Below, piece by piece: positions 35,714 to 44,911 of a stretch of DNA of 64,000 nucleotides; position 1 is the stretch's first letter, and each line of letters begins with the position of its first letter. The translations under genes and the position numbers were made by a program. The notes under the pieces were generated by a model. That model searched no databases, was not told the DNA's origin, and saw only the letters and a list, made by a program, of their open reading frames with translations. Source of the DNA: Zobellia laminariae (GTDB lineage Bacteria; Bacteroidota; Bacteroidia; Flavobacteriales; Flavobacteriaceae); assembly GCF_009725995.1 (NCBI RefSeq), contig NZ_RCNS01000001.1, positions 1,071,195 to 1,135,194 of the forward strand, in the 5' to 3' direction.

Positions 35714-36808
35714 ATGGATAACGATTTACAGAAATACGCCCAAATTCCTTTAAAGCAAATTTCAAACCGAGTATGGCGTACCTACTCTGGAGGAGCATTA
35801 ATCGATAAATGGAAAAAAGATTCCCCGGAAGTAGACAACAGTTTTCCCGAAGAATGGATTATGTCTACGGTAACTGCCAGAGGCAAAAATAGACCTGAGG
35901 ACGAAGGACTTTCTAAAGTAGAAACTAAAGATGGTTTAATGCCTCTTAAAGACCTAATAGAAAACAATAAGGAGTTGTTCTTAGGGAAAAAAGTGGCTGA
36001 AAAATTTGGCTCTACAGGCGTATTGATAAAAATGCTCGATTCACAGGAACGCTTAACCATTCAGGTTCATCCTAATAAGACGTATGCAAAAGACATCCTT
36101 AATTCTTCGTTCGGCAAAACAGAATCATGGTACGTTCTTAACACCAGAGAGATAGACGGCGAAAAAAGTGTGGTATACATGGGATTTAAAAAAGGAGTTA
36201 CCCGAGAGAAATGGGAAGAACTTTTTGTAAATCAAGACATAGAAGGCATGTTGAACAGTCTTCATAAAATAGAAGTAAAACCAGGCGATGCTTTTATGAT
36301 TTATGGCGGTGTACCCCATGCAATTGGTAGCGGATGTTTCCTAATGGAAGTACAAGAACCAACTGATTATACCATGCGCGTGGAGAAAGTGACTCCCGCA
36401 GGATTGGAAATCTCCCAAGAGTTGATACACCAAGGAGTGGGAGAGCAGAAAATGCTGGATTGTTTCCATTATGACAATTACACCTTAGAAGAGGCAATGG
36501 ATAAATGGAAGGTAAAACCAAAAACTTTAGACTCTTCTGATAACCATACACACAATACGATTTTCAATAAAACCCACACAGACTGTTTTGGCCTTAGTGA
36601 ACTGTATTTAGATGGTGAATATTCAATTCCTTCTAATGGCGGCTTCTATGTAGTTGTAGCGTATCAAGGAGAGGGCACATTACAATGCAATGGAGAAGAA
36701 TATCCATATAAGCAAGGTGATGAGATTTTTATATCAGCAGCTATAGAAAATGTTACTTTCAAATCTACTGTGAGTTCTAAACTGTTACTTTGCTACCCTC
36801 CTAGTTAG
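35714..36808 (+). CDS. manA: Mannose-6-phosphate isomerase, class I
   Basis: A 364-aa cupin-type enzyme. Zn-site region: LTIQVHPNKTYA; then KTESWYVLNT and GGVPHAIGSGCFLMEVQEPT with the conserved His and Glu; a C-terminal cupin half ends with YPYKQGDEIFISAA. It interconverts mannose-6-phosphate and fructose-6-phosphate, linking mannose use and GDP-mannose supply for polysaccharides to glycolysis. It sits 4 bp after the Nramp-like gene. A perfect inverted repeat terminator follows at 36885-36917. Confidence 0.95.
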   Translation: MDNDLQKYAQIPLKQISNRVWRTYSGGALIDKWKKDSPEVDNSFPEEWIMSTVTARGKNRPEDEGLSKVETKDGLMPLKDLIENNKELFLGKKVAEKFGSTGVLIKMLDSQERLTIQVHPNKTYAKDILNSSFGKTESWYVLNTREIDGEKSVVYMGFKKGVTREKWEELFVNQDIEGMLNSLHKIEVKPGDAFMIYGGVPHAIGSGCFLMEVQEPTDYTMRVEKVTPAGLEISQELIHQGVGEQKMLDCFHYDNYTLEEAMDKWKVKPKTLDSSDNHTHNTIFNKTHTDCFGLSELYLDGEYSIPSNGGFYVVVAYQGEGTLQCNGEEYPYKQGDEIFISAAIENVTFKSTVSSKLLLCYPPS

Positions 36809-36884
36809 GAGATTTAGCATAAGTGTACCTGTGGCCACTGTCAAAACACAATAGCTTCTTATAAGCTAGCAGTTATTAACCGAT

Positions 36885-36917
36885 AAAAGCGGATATGTAA
36901 ATTACATATCCGCTTTT
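36885..36917. terminator. Terminator after manA
   Basis: Arms AAAAGCGGATATGTAA and TTACATATCCGCTTTT form a 16-bp perfect inverted repeat with a 1-nt centre, so the real hairpin has a slightly shorter stem. It is symmetric and can work in both directions. Confidence 0.85.
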
Positions 36918-36988
36918 ATTTGCTCTTTATTGTCTTTTTTTAGAATACAAAAGCAACTCTAAACTCAACAAAAACGACCTAAAACAAG

Positions 36989-37014
36989 AAAAGCCAGTCT
37001 TTCGACTAGCTTTT
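36989..37014 (-). terminator. Terminator of tRNA-Asn
   Basis: On the minus strand AAGCTAGTC-GAAA-GACTGGCTT forms a 9-bp stem (one G-U pair) with a GAAA tetraloop, followed by TTTTC. It starts a few bases after the tRNA 3' end. Confidence 0.75.
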
Positions 37015-37019
37015 TATTG

Positions 37020-37093
37020 CTCCCCCTCTTGGGCTCGAACCAAGGACCCTCTGATTAACAGTCAGATGCTCTAACCAACTGAGCTAAGGAGGA
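37020..37093 (-). tRNA. tRNA-Asn (anticodon GTT)
   Basis: 74 nt on the minus strand. Acceptor stem TCCTCCT / AGGGGGA with discriminator G; D-arm TAGCTCAGTTGGTTAGAGC; anticodon arm CTGACTGTTAATCAG with GTT; T-arm CTTGGTTCGAGCCCAAG. All stems pair, with one T-G in the acceptor. No CCA is encoded. Confidence 0.97.
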
Positions 37094-37170
37094 AAATATA
37101 TTCGCTTAGTTTATCTAAGCGGGTGCAAATATAATAGTTTTTTTTTATTGTCCCAAATAAAATTTACAAT

Positions 37171-38529
37171 CTATTTTTCCATTAAGTATCTATAAAGGTC
37201 ATTTCCGTTAGCAAACAGTATTAAAGCAAGCAATAAAAAGAAGCCAACTACCTGAGCATATTCTAAAAACTTATCACTTGGCTTACGACCTGAAACCATT
37301 TCATATAACAAAAACATTACATGACCACCATCTAACGCTGGTATCGGTAGCAAGTTCAAAACACCCAGCATAATGGATAAGAACGCCGTTGTACCCCAAA
37401 ACACCTGCCAGTTCCAAGCCTCGGGAAAAAGTCCGCCAATGGCCGCAAAACCACCAACACCCTTGTAAGCACCTGTATCTGGATTAAAAATCTTTTTCAA
37501 TTGTTTCAAATAGCCAGTAAATGTAGTAACACCTTTATTTATTCCCGCAGGAATAGATTCAGCAAAAGTGTATTTCTCCGTCTGAATACTTAAAAGACCT
37601 CTTTTTTCCATTTCATCCATAGAAGGCATTACTGGACGTACTCCAATTTGCGAAGAATCATTGATTACTACTGGTATAACTTTACGAACACTATTATCAC
37701 GTATAACGGTAAGGTTAATTTTCTGTCCTTTATACTGTTCCAAAATAGGTTTAACCTCATCAAAATAGGTAACTTTCTTCCCAGCTATTTCCACTATTTC
37801 ATCCTTAGGCTCAAGGCCAGCATCAATATTTAATGATTCTGGTGAAACTTCCCCGATTAAAAATGGGAAACGAAAACTCAAAAACCGGATACGGTCTTTA
37901 TCATCAAGCAATGTGTTTATAAAATCAACAGGAATCTCCTTTTCTATAATTTCCCCATTACGGTCTATTGTAAGGTTGTTTCCGTTAATAATTTCCATGA
38001 AGATAGTATTGAAATCTTTGATTTTCTCACCGTCAACCGCTAGGATTTTATCTCCGGTTTGAATACCAATTTCATCACCAATGGTCTCTTCAGTAACATA
38101 CACACCGTCTTTTAAACCATCTGCAGGTATGAATGTATCGCCATAAGCATACGCCATACCAATATAAATAACCAGCGCAAGAATGAAGTTTACGGTTACC
38201 CCGCCCAACATAATAATAAGTCGTTGCCAAGCCGGTTTGCTTCTAAACTCCCATTCCTTAGGCTCTTCGCTCATTGCCTCGGTATCCATGCTCTCGTCAA
38301 TCATACCGGATATTTTTACATAACCACCTAACGGAAGCCAGCCAATACCATAAACGGTTTCACCTATCTTCTTTTTAAAAAGAGAGAACTTAACATCAAA
38401 GAACAAGTAGAACTTCTCTACACGAGTTTTAAATAATTTAGCAGGAATAAAATGCCCCATTTCGTGAAGTACGATCAACAATGAAAGGCTTAAAAGAAAT
38501 TGTATAGTCTTAATAATAAACGGACTCAT
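37171..38529 (-). CDS. rseP: RseP-like site-2 intramembrane metalloprotease
   Basis: A 452-aa inner-membrane protease: HEMGH (His22, Glu23, His26) in the first membrane segment, a PDZ domain around 205-290 (EPKDEIVEIAGKKVTYFDEV), and the third zinc-site motif NLLPIPALDGGH near the C-terminus. RseP-type proteases cut anti-sigma factors or leftover signal peptides in the membrane. The gene stands alone; the SCO1-like gene is divergent and the tRNA lies downstream. Confidence 0.95.
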   Translation of the reverse strand: MSPFIIKTIQFLLSLSLLIVLHEMGHFIPAKLFKTRVEKFYLFFDVKFSLFKKKIGETVYGIGWLPLGGYVKISGMIDESMDTEAMSEEPKEWEFRSKPAWQRLIIMLGGVTVNFILALVIYIGMAYAYGDTFIPADGLKDGVYVTEETIGDEIGIQTGDKILAVDGEKIKDFNTIFMEIINGNNLTIDRNGEIIEKEIPVDFINTLLDDKDRIRFLSFRFPFLIGEVSPESLNIDAGLEPKDEIVEIAGKKVTYFDEVKPILEQYKGQKINLTVIRDNSVRKVIPVVINDSSQIGVRPVMPSMDEMEKRGLLSIQTEKYTFAESIPAGINKGVTTFTGYLKQLKKIFNPDTGAYKGVGGFAAIGGLFPEAWNWQVFWGTTAFLSIMLGVLNLLPIPALDGGHVMFLLYEMVSGRKPSDKFLEYAQVVGFFLLLALILFANGNDLYRYLMEK

Positions 38530-38665
38530 CTATGTTTTCTATAATTAATGAACTCATCTTGAATTCAGCCGACAAAAGTACACTTTTACAGTCGCTTAAA
38601 AAAAATAACTGATAACCGCCATTTGATTTTAAGAAACATTTAGCAGCACTATAAGGCAGTATTGG

Positions 38666-38696
38666 TTGAATGCTTGTACTGACTAACGTATCTTTA
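38666..38696 (+). promoter_or_regulatory. Candidate promoter of the SCO1-like gene
   Basis: TTG at 38666-38668, a 20-bp spacer and TATCTTTA at 38689-38696, one mismatch from the Bacteroidota -7 consensus TAnnTTTG. The ATG follows 11 bp later, so the leader would be very short. Confidence 0.35.
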
Positions 38697-38707
38697 CCAA
38701 AAAGATT

Positions 38708-39382
38708 ATGCGCTCTTTTTTCTCAAAATATAAATTTTTTGGTCTTGTACTATTAGGGCTCTCTGCCGTAATCATGTATCTGTTCTATAATGCGCTGCAA
38801 CCACCTGAAATACTGACGGTTTACCAACCTACCATGGTTAACCCTGAACTTGTGGACAGTACAATTCAGTACAAAAGAAAATACCATACCATTGCAGATT
38901 TTTCTTTGACCAATCAAAATGGGGAAACCATAACGCAGGCCAATTATGCCGATAAAATTTATATAGCTGATTTCTTTTTTACTACCTGCCCTACCATTTG
39001 CCCAATTATGACCAAGAATATGGTTAGTATTCAGGAACGCATTAAAGATTTTGATGATGTGATGCTTTTATCACATTCGGTGACTCCAGAAATTGATTCT
39101 GTGGCGCAATTGAAGAAATATGCAATTGAGAAAGGTGTTAACGATGCCAAGTGGAACTTGGTTACCGGAGACAAAAAGCAGATATATGAGCTGGCACGAA
39201 AATCATATCTAGCGGTTAAAGATGATGGTGATGGCGGCCCTTTTGATATGATTCATACCGAAAACTTTATTCTAGTAGATAAGAAAAAACGCATCCGTGG
39301 GTTTTATGATGGCACCAATGAAGAAGAGGTAGAGAAATTAATGGACGATTTAAAAATTCTAATGGCCTCAGAGAAAGAGTAA
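38708..39382 (+). CDS. SCO1/SenC-family copper chaperone-like protein
   Basis: A 224-aa protein with an N-terminal membrane anchor (about 10-28) and a thioredoxin-like domain. The copper/redox motif is TTCPTICP (Cys94, Cys98), and the distal His is in FDMIHTENFILVD. SCO proteins deliver copper to the Cu-A site of cytochrome c oxidase on the outer face of the inner membrane. No oxidase genes are nearby. It precedes feoAB by about 190 bp on the same strand, but promoter-like elements lie between them. Confidence 0.93.
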   Translation: MRSFFSKYKFFGLVLLGLSAVIMYLFYNALQPPEILTVYQPTMVNPELVDSTIQYKRKYHTIADFSLTNQNGETITQANYADKIYIADFFFTTCPTICPIMTKNMVSIQERIKDFDDVMLLSHSVTPEIDSVAQLKKYAIEKGVNDAKWNLVTGDKKQIYELARKSYLAVKDDGDGGPFDMIHTENFILVDKKKRIRGFYDGTNEEEVEKLMDDLKILMASEKE

Positions 39383-39487
39383 TAAACTAGCAAGTTTGTA
39401 CTCTAATTCCCTAATGTATCTTTCTAAATTAAATCTACACCTCTCTATATTCTTCAAGTCAATTTTAATCAACCTAAAAACTTCGCC

Positions 39488-39546
39488 TCTTTTAGGATTT
39501 TTTGGGATTCAACCCGTCTCTTTTAGGATAATTTATGCTACTTTTG
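39488..39546 (+). promoter_or_regulatory. feoAB promoter with direct repeat TCTTTTAGGAT
   Basis: TCTTTTAGGAT occurs at 39488-39498 and 39519-39529, exactly 31 bp apart, about three helical turns. A -7 box TACTTTTG (fits TAnnTTTG) lies at 39539-39546, so the second copy is in the promoter spacer. TTAGG half-sites are known from DtxR/IdeR-type iron repressors. Repression by iron is inferred. Confidence 0.5.
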
Positions 39547-39575
39547 CCCTTACTTGTAATCAATCTAAATAAACA

Positions 39576-39821
39576 TTGGGAATTACAGTCGCACAACTAA
39601 AAAAAGGACAAAAGGGAATTATTAAAGAATTCTCTAATGGCTCCCTGCCTATAAAATTGCTAGAATTAGGCTGTTTGCCCGGTAATGAGATAGAATTGGT
39701 TCAGGTTGCTCCTTTTAAAGACCCTATTTATATAAATGTAAACGGTTCGCATATTGCTATAAGACGTGAGACCGCACAGCTTATTGAGCTGGAAATTATA
39801 GAAGATACCCCTGTTCTATGA
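39576..39821 (+). CDS. feoA: FeoA ferrous iron transport accessory protein
   Basis: An 81-aa SH3-like protein: [16 protein letters not shown] at the start, [19 protein letters not shown] in the middle and [14 protein letters not shown] at the end, the normal FeoA pattern. The start appears to be TTG at 39576, since no ATG is available. Its stop overlaps the feoB ATG by 4 bp (ATGA), so translation is coupled. FeoA binds and modulates the FeoB G-domain in the cytoplasm. Confidence 0.93.
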   Translation: MGITVAQLKKGQKGIIKEFSNGSLPIKLLELGCLPGNEIELVQVAPFKDPIYINVNGSHIAIRRETAQLIELEIIEDTPVL

Positions 39822-42056
39822 GTAAACAAATTAACGTTGCACTTATAGGAAACCCCAATACCGGTAAAACCTCCGTTTTTAATCAACTGACCGGCCTAAA
39901 TCAAAAGGTGGGTAATTATCCAGGTATTACCGTCGAAAAAAAAAGAGGGTATTTGCAAACTACCCCGAGGAATAAAAGCACACATATTAGATTTACCAGG
40001 TACGTACAGCCTAAACACCACTTCTTTAGATGAGAGTGTTGCCGTTGAACTTCTGTTAAATAAGAATGATAAAAATCACCCAGATTTAGCTATTGTTGTT
40101 TCTGATGTAGAAAACCTAAAACGAAATCTTCTTTTATTTACACAGATAAAAGACCTTAAAATACCTGCCATTCTTGTTATTAATATGGCAGACCGTATGT
40201 CTCGTAAAGGGATTACGGTAGATATCCCTCTTTTAGAAAAAGAACTAAATACCAAGATTGCGTTGGTCAGCACCCGAAAAGGTGTTGGAATAGACCGTAT
40301 AAAAGAGCTTATTTCTGATTACAAAAATCTATCTACGGTTCAAAACGTAGATATTACGGTAATAGATCCTGGATATTTCCAAAAATTAAAAGAGGCTTTC
40401 CCAAATGAGGACCTGTACAAATTGTGGCTTGTAATTACGCAAGACGTCAATTTTATGCCCATTGAGAAAAAACTGTTCAAAGATGCTTCCTCTTTTGCCA
40501 CCAAATCTAAATCAGAGTTAAAGAGACTACAACAGAAGGAAACCATTCTTAGGTATCAATTTATTAATGGCATTCTTAAAGGAACTTACAAAGTAGATTT
40601 AGCCATTGCCAAAGGTTTTAGAGCTTCGTTAGATAAAGTTCTTACTCATAAAATCTTTGGGTATGTAATATTCATGGTCATTCTCCTTACTATATTTCAA
40701 GGTATTTATGAGTGGAGCGGTTACCCGCAAGATTTAATAGAAACATTTTTTGCCTCAGCCAGCTCATGGGTAAAGGACACCCTTCCGCCAGGAGTATTTA
40801 CTAATCTTATTGCAGAAGGTGTTCTAACAGGTATTGGTGGTATTGCCATGTTTATTCCGCAGATTGCTTTCTTGTTCTTGTTTATTTCTCTTTTAGAAGA
40901 AACAGGTTATATGAGCCGCGTGGTATTCTTAATGGACCGCCTTATGCGTCCCTTTGGTCTAAGTGGTAAAAGTGTTGTGCCTTTAATATCGGGTACGGCC
41001 TGTGCCATACCTGCTGTAATGGCCACCCGAACTATTGAAAACTGGAAAGAGAGACTCATAACTATACTCGTTACGCCCTTTACAACCTGTTCGGCACGGT
41101 TACCAATTTACATCATTATCATTGCTTTGGTTATACCAGAAGGTAGTTTTCTAGGGCTAGGTTACAAGGCTCTAACTTTAATGTTATTGTATTTACTTGG
41201 TTTTGGAGCCGCAATTTTTTCGGCCTTAATACTGAACAAAATATTGAAAATTAAAGGCAGGTCATTCTTTGTTGTCGAAATGCCAAACTACAAATTACCT
41301 TTACCTAAAAACGTAGCATATACGGTCTGGGAAAAGACCAAAAGTTTTGTTTTGGGTGCAGGAAAAATCATCTTGGCCATTTCAGTAGTACTATGGTTTT
41401 TAGGTTCTAATGGCTATGCCGATGATTTTAAAAATGCTGATGAAATTGTTGCTAACCGTGTTCAAACCGAAGGATTTTCAGACTTTAACCAAACAAGTAT
41501 TGTAAGCGCATTATCTGCTTATGAACTAGCTTTAAAAGATAGTATCAGTACAAATGCGTACCAAATGGATGCGGCTGCCCTGTCTGATTCTTTAGCACAA
41601 AAACAAACATTTCTTGAACAGAAGGCCCTGCACCAAGAAATCTCTAGTTACAAGTTAGAAAATTCCTATATGGGCTATATGGGCAAAGCCATAGAGCCTA
41701 TTGTTCACCCACTGGGTTACGATTGGAAAATTGGTATTGCGGTTCTTACATCATTTGCAGCACGTGAAGTATTTGTTGGCACCTTGGCCACAATTTATAG
41801 TGTGGGTAGTGATGAGGAGCAAACCATCCAGAACAGGATGGCCGCAGAAATAAACCCTAAGACAAAAAAGCCACTGTTTAATTTGGCATCTGGAGTTTCC
41901 CTATTACTGTTTTATGCGTTTGCTATGCAATGTATGAGTACGTTGGCAGTAGTAAAACGAGAAACGAATACTTGGAAATGGCCTGCCGCACAACTAGTTT
42001 TTATGAGCGCTTTTGCGTATATTGTTGCTTTGGTAGCATATCAAACATTAAAATAA
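39818..42056 (+). pseudogene. feoB: FeoB ferrous iron transporter, with an apparent one-base insertion in the G-domain
   Basis: G1 GNPNTGKTS and G2 [11 protein letters not shown] lie in the first frame, which then stops at 40033. The next frame carries G3 DLPGTYSLN and G4 NMAD. Removing one A from the nine-A run at 39936-39944 joins them ([20 protein letters not shown]) into about 745 aa, a normal FeoB length. The membrane part shows the paired gate regions (SGTACAIPAVMATRTIE, TTCSARLPIYI) with conserved Cys. FeoB moves Fe2+ across the inner membrane. As read the protein would be truncated after about 50 correct residues, so either a sequence error or a real loss of iron uptake. Confidence 0.9.
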
Positions 42057-42057
42057 A

Positions 42058-42207
42058 ATGAGCATACTTCAACCCATATTGGTTTATATAGTTTTAGCCA
42101 TCTCTGTAGGCTATTTAGTGAAGAAATTCTTTTTGCCAAAAGCATTGTTTGCCCACAAGAAAGGGAACGTCAAAGCTTGCGGAAAAGATGGTTGTGGTTG
42201 TCACTAA
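42058..42207 (+). CDS. FeoB-associated Cys-rich membrane peptide
   Basis: A 49-aa peptide one base after the feoB stop. It has one membrane helix (ILVYIVLAISVGYLVKKFF) and a short tail CGKDGCGCH with three Cys and a C-terminal His. This matches the small Cys-rich proteins often found after feoB in Bacteroidota and Firmicutes (FeoB-associated Cys-rich family). It may bind iron or an Fe-S centre and assist FeoB; the role is not established. Confidence 0.88.
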   Translation: MSILQPILVYIVLAISVGYLVKKFFLPKALFAHKKGNVKACGKDGCGCH

Positions 42208-42387
42208 TGTTATAGTCCATCTGCGTAAACCGTTCATCTTCAATTTAGCAACATATTAAAGTTCAGCACACCTGTCCTGCTAATTTTGTAGGTTAATTCG
42301 TTAATAAAAGGATAAATCGGTATTAAATAAATCAAAAAAACCGTGCTTACCTCAAATGCTATCGCTTTTTTTGAATAGCCATTAGCC

Positions 42388-43932
42388 ATGAATATGCCAA
42401 AATCCTTCGCTTATCTATTCGCTTTCTTCCTACTTTTCACCACAATACAACATGCCCAGAGCTTAAGTTCTATCATTGTAGATTCCATTTCAAAAAAACC
42501 AGTACCCTACGCTACCGTGCAGCTGAATAACAGGGGTATGATTACCAATGAAGAAGGTAAATTTAAATTTCTATTATCTGACGCAGTAGAGGCTACTGAT
42601 TCTCTTTTCATTTCCTGTATTGGGTACGAATCTATTGGAAGACCTATTTCTGAGTTTACTGATAGCCTTATCACCCTTAGACCAAAAGCCATAGAGCTTC
42701 AAGAAGTTATCGTTTCCAACAAAAACTACACTCCAGAAGAAATTGTTGAGCTTGTTGAAGAAAACCTGGAAAAAAATTACATCACCGAATTTTCTAAAAA
42801 ACGACTTTTCCTCAGGGAAACCTACCAGAGTAACATTATAAAGACCAATTACGAAATAAAGAAATCTACGATTGATGCTTTTAATAAAAATTTCTTGGAT
42901 AGTGTAATTCAAACTATTCCCAAAAACAATATTTATTATACTGAAATGCTAGGCGACCTCTATGGTGCGGACGATGCGGATGAGCAAAAATTAGACCTCA
43001 TAAAAGCCTCTGAACTCTATGATAAAAACAAAGAGCTTGATGTTGAAATCTTAGAAGAAAAATTCAATAAAATTGCGAAAGAAAATATTAAAACAGATTC
43101 TTACTTTAAAGTAAAGTCAGGGCTGTTCGGCACCAAGGTAGACGCTAAGGATATGAGTGACATATTTAAAGAAGAGATAGATTCTACAGATGCCACAGCA
43201 CTAAATGAACACCTTGAACAAGAGAAGAAAAAGAAAGAAGAAAGACGCGAATTTTTCCTTGAATACAAACGAAAAACACTGGGTAATCTTTTTGAGAACC
43301 TACCCATTTTTGATGATACTGACTATAACGTCATATTTAAGCCGGGCCGCTATGAACTGACGCTTGAAAACCACACCTATTTAGGTGATCAAGCCGTGTA
43401 TGTTATACGTTTTGTACCCGATGGCTCTCCTGAATATGGGGGAATGCTCTATATAAACTCAGATGATTTTGCATTAATACGAATGGATTTTGAGAATACA
43501 GAGTCCCTTCGTGATTTTAAACTTCTAGGTGTTTCCGTGAATGAATATTTAGCAAAGGGAAGTATTCTTTTTGATAAAGGTGCAGATCAAAAATACCATC
43601 TACGATACTATAATATCATAAAAGGCATTCGAGGAGGATTTAAAAGGCCTTTGACAATTATAGAAAAAAACAAACACGTTAAAGGAAGACGCAAGCAAAA
43701 CGAACTGGCCTTAAAAGTAGATGCCGCTTTTGGTAACATTAACCAATACGAGCTTATTGTTTTTGATGAAACACCTATTAACTCAGGACAATTTAAAGCG
43801 TTTGAGGAAAAAACCGGTATTCTTCCTACTTATATGCCAGATTACGACCCCAACTTTTGGAAGGGACATGACATTATAGAACCCAACCAAGCCATTAAAG
43901 AGTTTACTTCCGTAACACAATCAGAAAACTAA
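42388..43932 (+). CDS. Carboxypeptidase-regulatory-like domain envelope protein
   Basis: A 514-aa protein with a signal peptide (MNMPKSFAYLFAFFLLFTTIQHAQ) and an N-terminal beta-sandwich like CarboxypepD_reg (KPVPYATVQLNNRGMITNEE, EVIVSNKNYTPEEIVELVEE). The remainder is charged, includes a Lys/Glu-rich coiled stretch (about 270-290), and has beta-rich segments typical of Bacteroidota envelope proteins. No TonB plug or barrel is seen. Function is unknown; a periplasmic or outer-membrane role is expected. Its stop overlaps that of the convergent DUF423 gene by 4 bp. Confidence 0.75.
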   Translation: MNMPKSFAYLFAFFLLFTTIQHAQSLSSIIVDSISKKPVPYATVQLNNRGMITNEEGKFKFLLSDAVEATDSLFISCIGYESIGRPISEFTDSLITLRPKAIELQEVIVSNKNYTPEEIVELVEENLEKNYITEFSKKRLFLRETYQSNIIKTNYEIKKSTIDAFNKNFLDSVIQTIPKNNIYYTEMLGDLYGADDADEQKLDLIKASELYDKNKELDVEILEEKFNKIAKENIKTDSYFKVKSGLFGTKVDAKDMSDIFKEEIDSTDATALNEHLEQEKKKKEERREFFLEYKRKTLGNLFENLPIFDDTDYNVIFKPGRYELTLENHTYLGDQAVYVIRFVPDGSPEYGGMLYINSDDFALIRMDFENTESLRDFKLLGVSVNEYLAKGSILFDKGADQKYHLRYYNIIKGIRGGFKRPLTIIEKNKHVKGRRKQNELALKVDAAFGNINQYELIVFDETPINSGQFKAFEEKTGILPTYMPDYDPNFWKGHDIIEPNQAIKEFTSVTQSEN

Positions 43933-44315
43933 ACAAGGTTCCGGATAAAGCTATACAGCAATAGTCCCCAACCGCATACCAAGAGCAATCCACCAAGTGG
44001 TGTTATAGGTCCTAAAAATCGTAATTTCTTTCCTTTTGCAGAGCTAATAACCAATGCATAGATACTAAAAGAGAACAAGAACGTACCAATTACAAAACAA
44101 TAGACCATATACTGCTGAAAGGCAACATCCATGTTAAAATTAAAACCTATAAGCAGCAATATAATAGCATGGTACATCTGGTATTTAACACCAGTTTCAA
44201 AACTTTTAAGCTGCTCTTCGGAAAGTAACTTCTTTAAAGCATGAGCTCCAAAAGCACCGAATATTACTGCTAACAAACCATATAATGCACCTACTATTTG
44301 AGCCAAAAGAACCAT
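43929..44315 (-). CDS. DUF423 family small membrane protein
   Basis: A 128-aa protein with four hydrophobic segments and the family start AQIVGALYGLLAVIFGAFGAHAL, then FETGVKYQMYHAIILLLIGF and LGPITPLGGLLLVCGW. DUF423 proteins (YgdD-like) are widespread inner-membrane proteins of unknown function. A very long palindromic terminator lies between it and the gene upstream, so it is probably transcribed alone. Confidence 0.93.
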   Translation of the reverse strand: MVLLAQIVGALYGLLAVIFGAFGAHALKKLLSEEQLKSFETGVKYQMYHAIILLLIGFNFNMDVAFQQYMVYCFVIGTFLFSFSIYALVISSAKGKKLRFLGPITPLGGLLLVCGWGLLLYSFIRNLV

Positions 44316-44347
44316 GAATAAATTTTAAAGCGAAGATAGGCGTTGCT

Positions 44348-44400
44348 AATTCCAAAACAAAGAGCCAATCGATTATCGATTGGCTCTTTGTTTTGGAATT
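44348..44400. terminator. 53-bp perfect palindrome, bidirectional terminator-like
   Basis: Two 26-bp arms (44348-44373 and 44375-44400) are perfect reverse complements around a single central T. The inner part AAACAAAGAGCC...GGCTCTTTGTTT resembles a rho-independent terminator for the SnoaL-like gene on the minus strand. The perfect pairing extends well beyond a normal terminator stem. Confidence 0.85.
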
Positions 44401-44410
44401 CTATTAAATA

Positions 44411-44779
44411 TTATCCCTTTTCATTGTAGAAAAACTGTTCTTTTACAATTTTGCCGTCCTGCACCTCATATACTGCTATCTCAGAAGTTTTTGAGCGCTG
44501 CCCAGATGGTTTATGAGTCGTGTCCATGGTGAACTTTACAGAAAACCAATTATCTGCTACCACCGGGTCTGAAGCCTTACTGCTATGAACCTCAAAATTC
44601 TCTTGCCACCACTCCCCTTTTTTCTTGATGCCTTCAAAACCTTCAACATAAGCACCTTCTGCCTTACCATCATTTTCGATGCTTACAATTTTATCACTAT
44701 ACAATTGCTGGTACGGCTTTTCAAAATCTCCCGCATTACACCACGCCACCAATTTAGAGGCAATTTCATCTGTTTCCAT
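44411..44779 (-). CDS. SnoaL-like/NTF2-fold protein
   Basis: A 122-aa protein when started at METDEIA (44779); an upstream ATG would add 13 hydrophobic residues and is less likely. The pattern SKLVAWCNAGDFEKPYQQLY, then VSIENDGKAEGAYVEG, WFSVKFTMDTTH and VQDGKIVKEQFFYN fits the NTF2-like/SnoaL cone fold. Such proteins can be small enzymes or binding proteins; here the role is unknown. Cytoplasmic. Confidence 0.8.
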   Translation of the reverse strand: METDEIASKLVAWCNAGDFEKPYQQLYSDKIVSIENDGKAEGAYVEGFEGIKKKGEWWQENFEVHSSKASDPVVADNWFSVKFTMDTTHKPSGQRSKTSEIAVYEVQDGKIVKEQFFYNEKG

Positions 44780-44911
44780 GATTGTTTGTTTTATGATTAC
44801 CACAACAAAATACAACACATTACTCTGATTAACAAAGAACTGCGAATTATTTAAAATGAAATTAATATAGTAGAATTAAGAAAATGGCTGTAGAATATAA
44901 AACCTATACGC

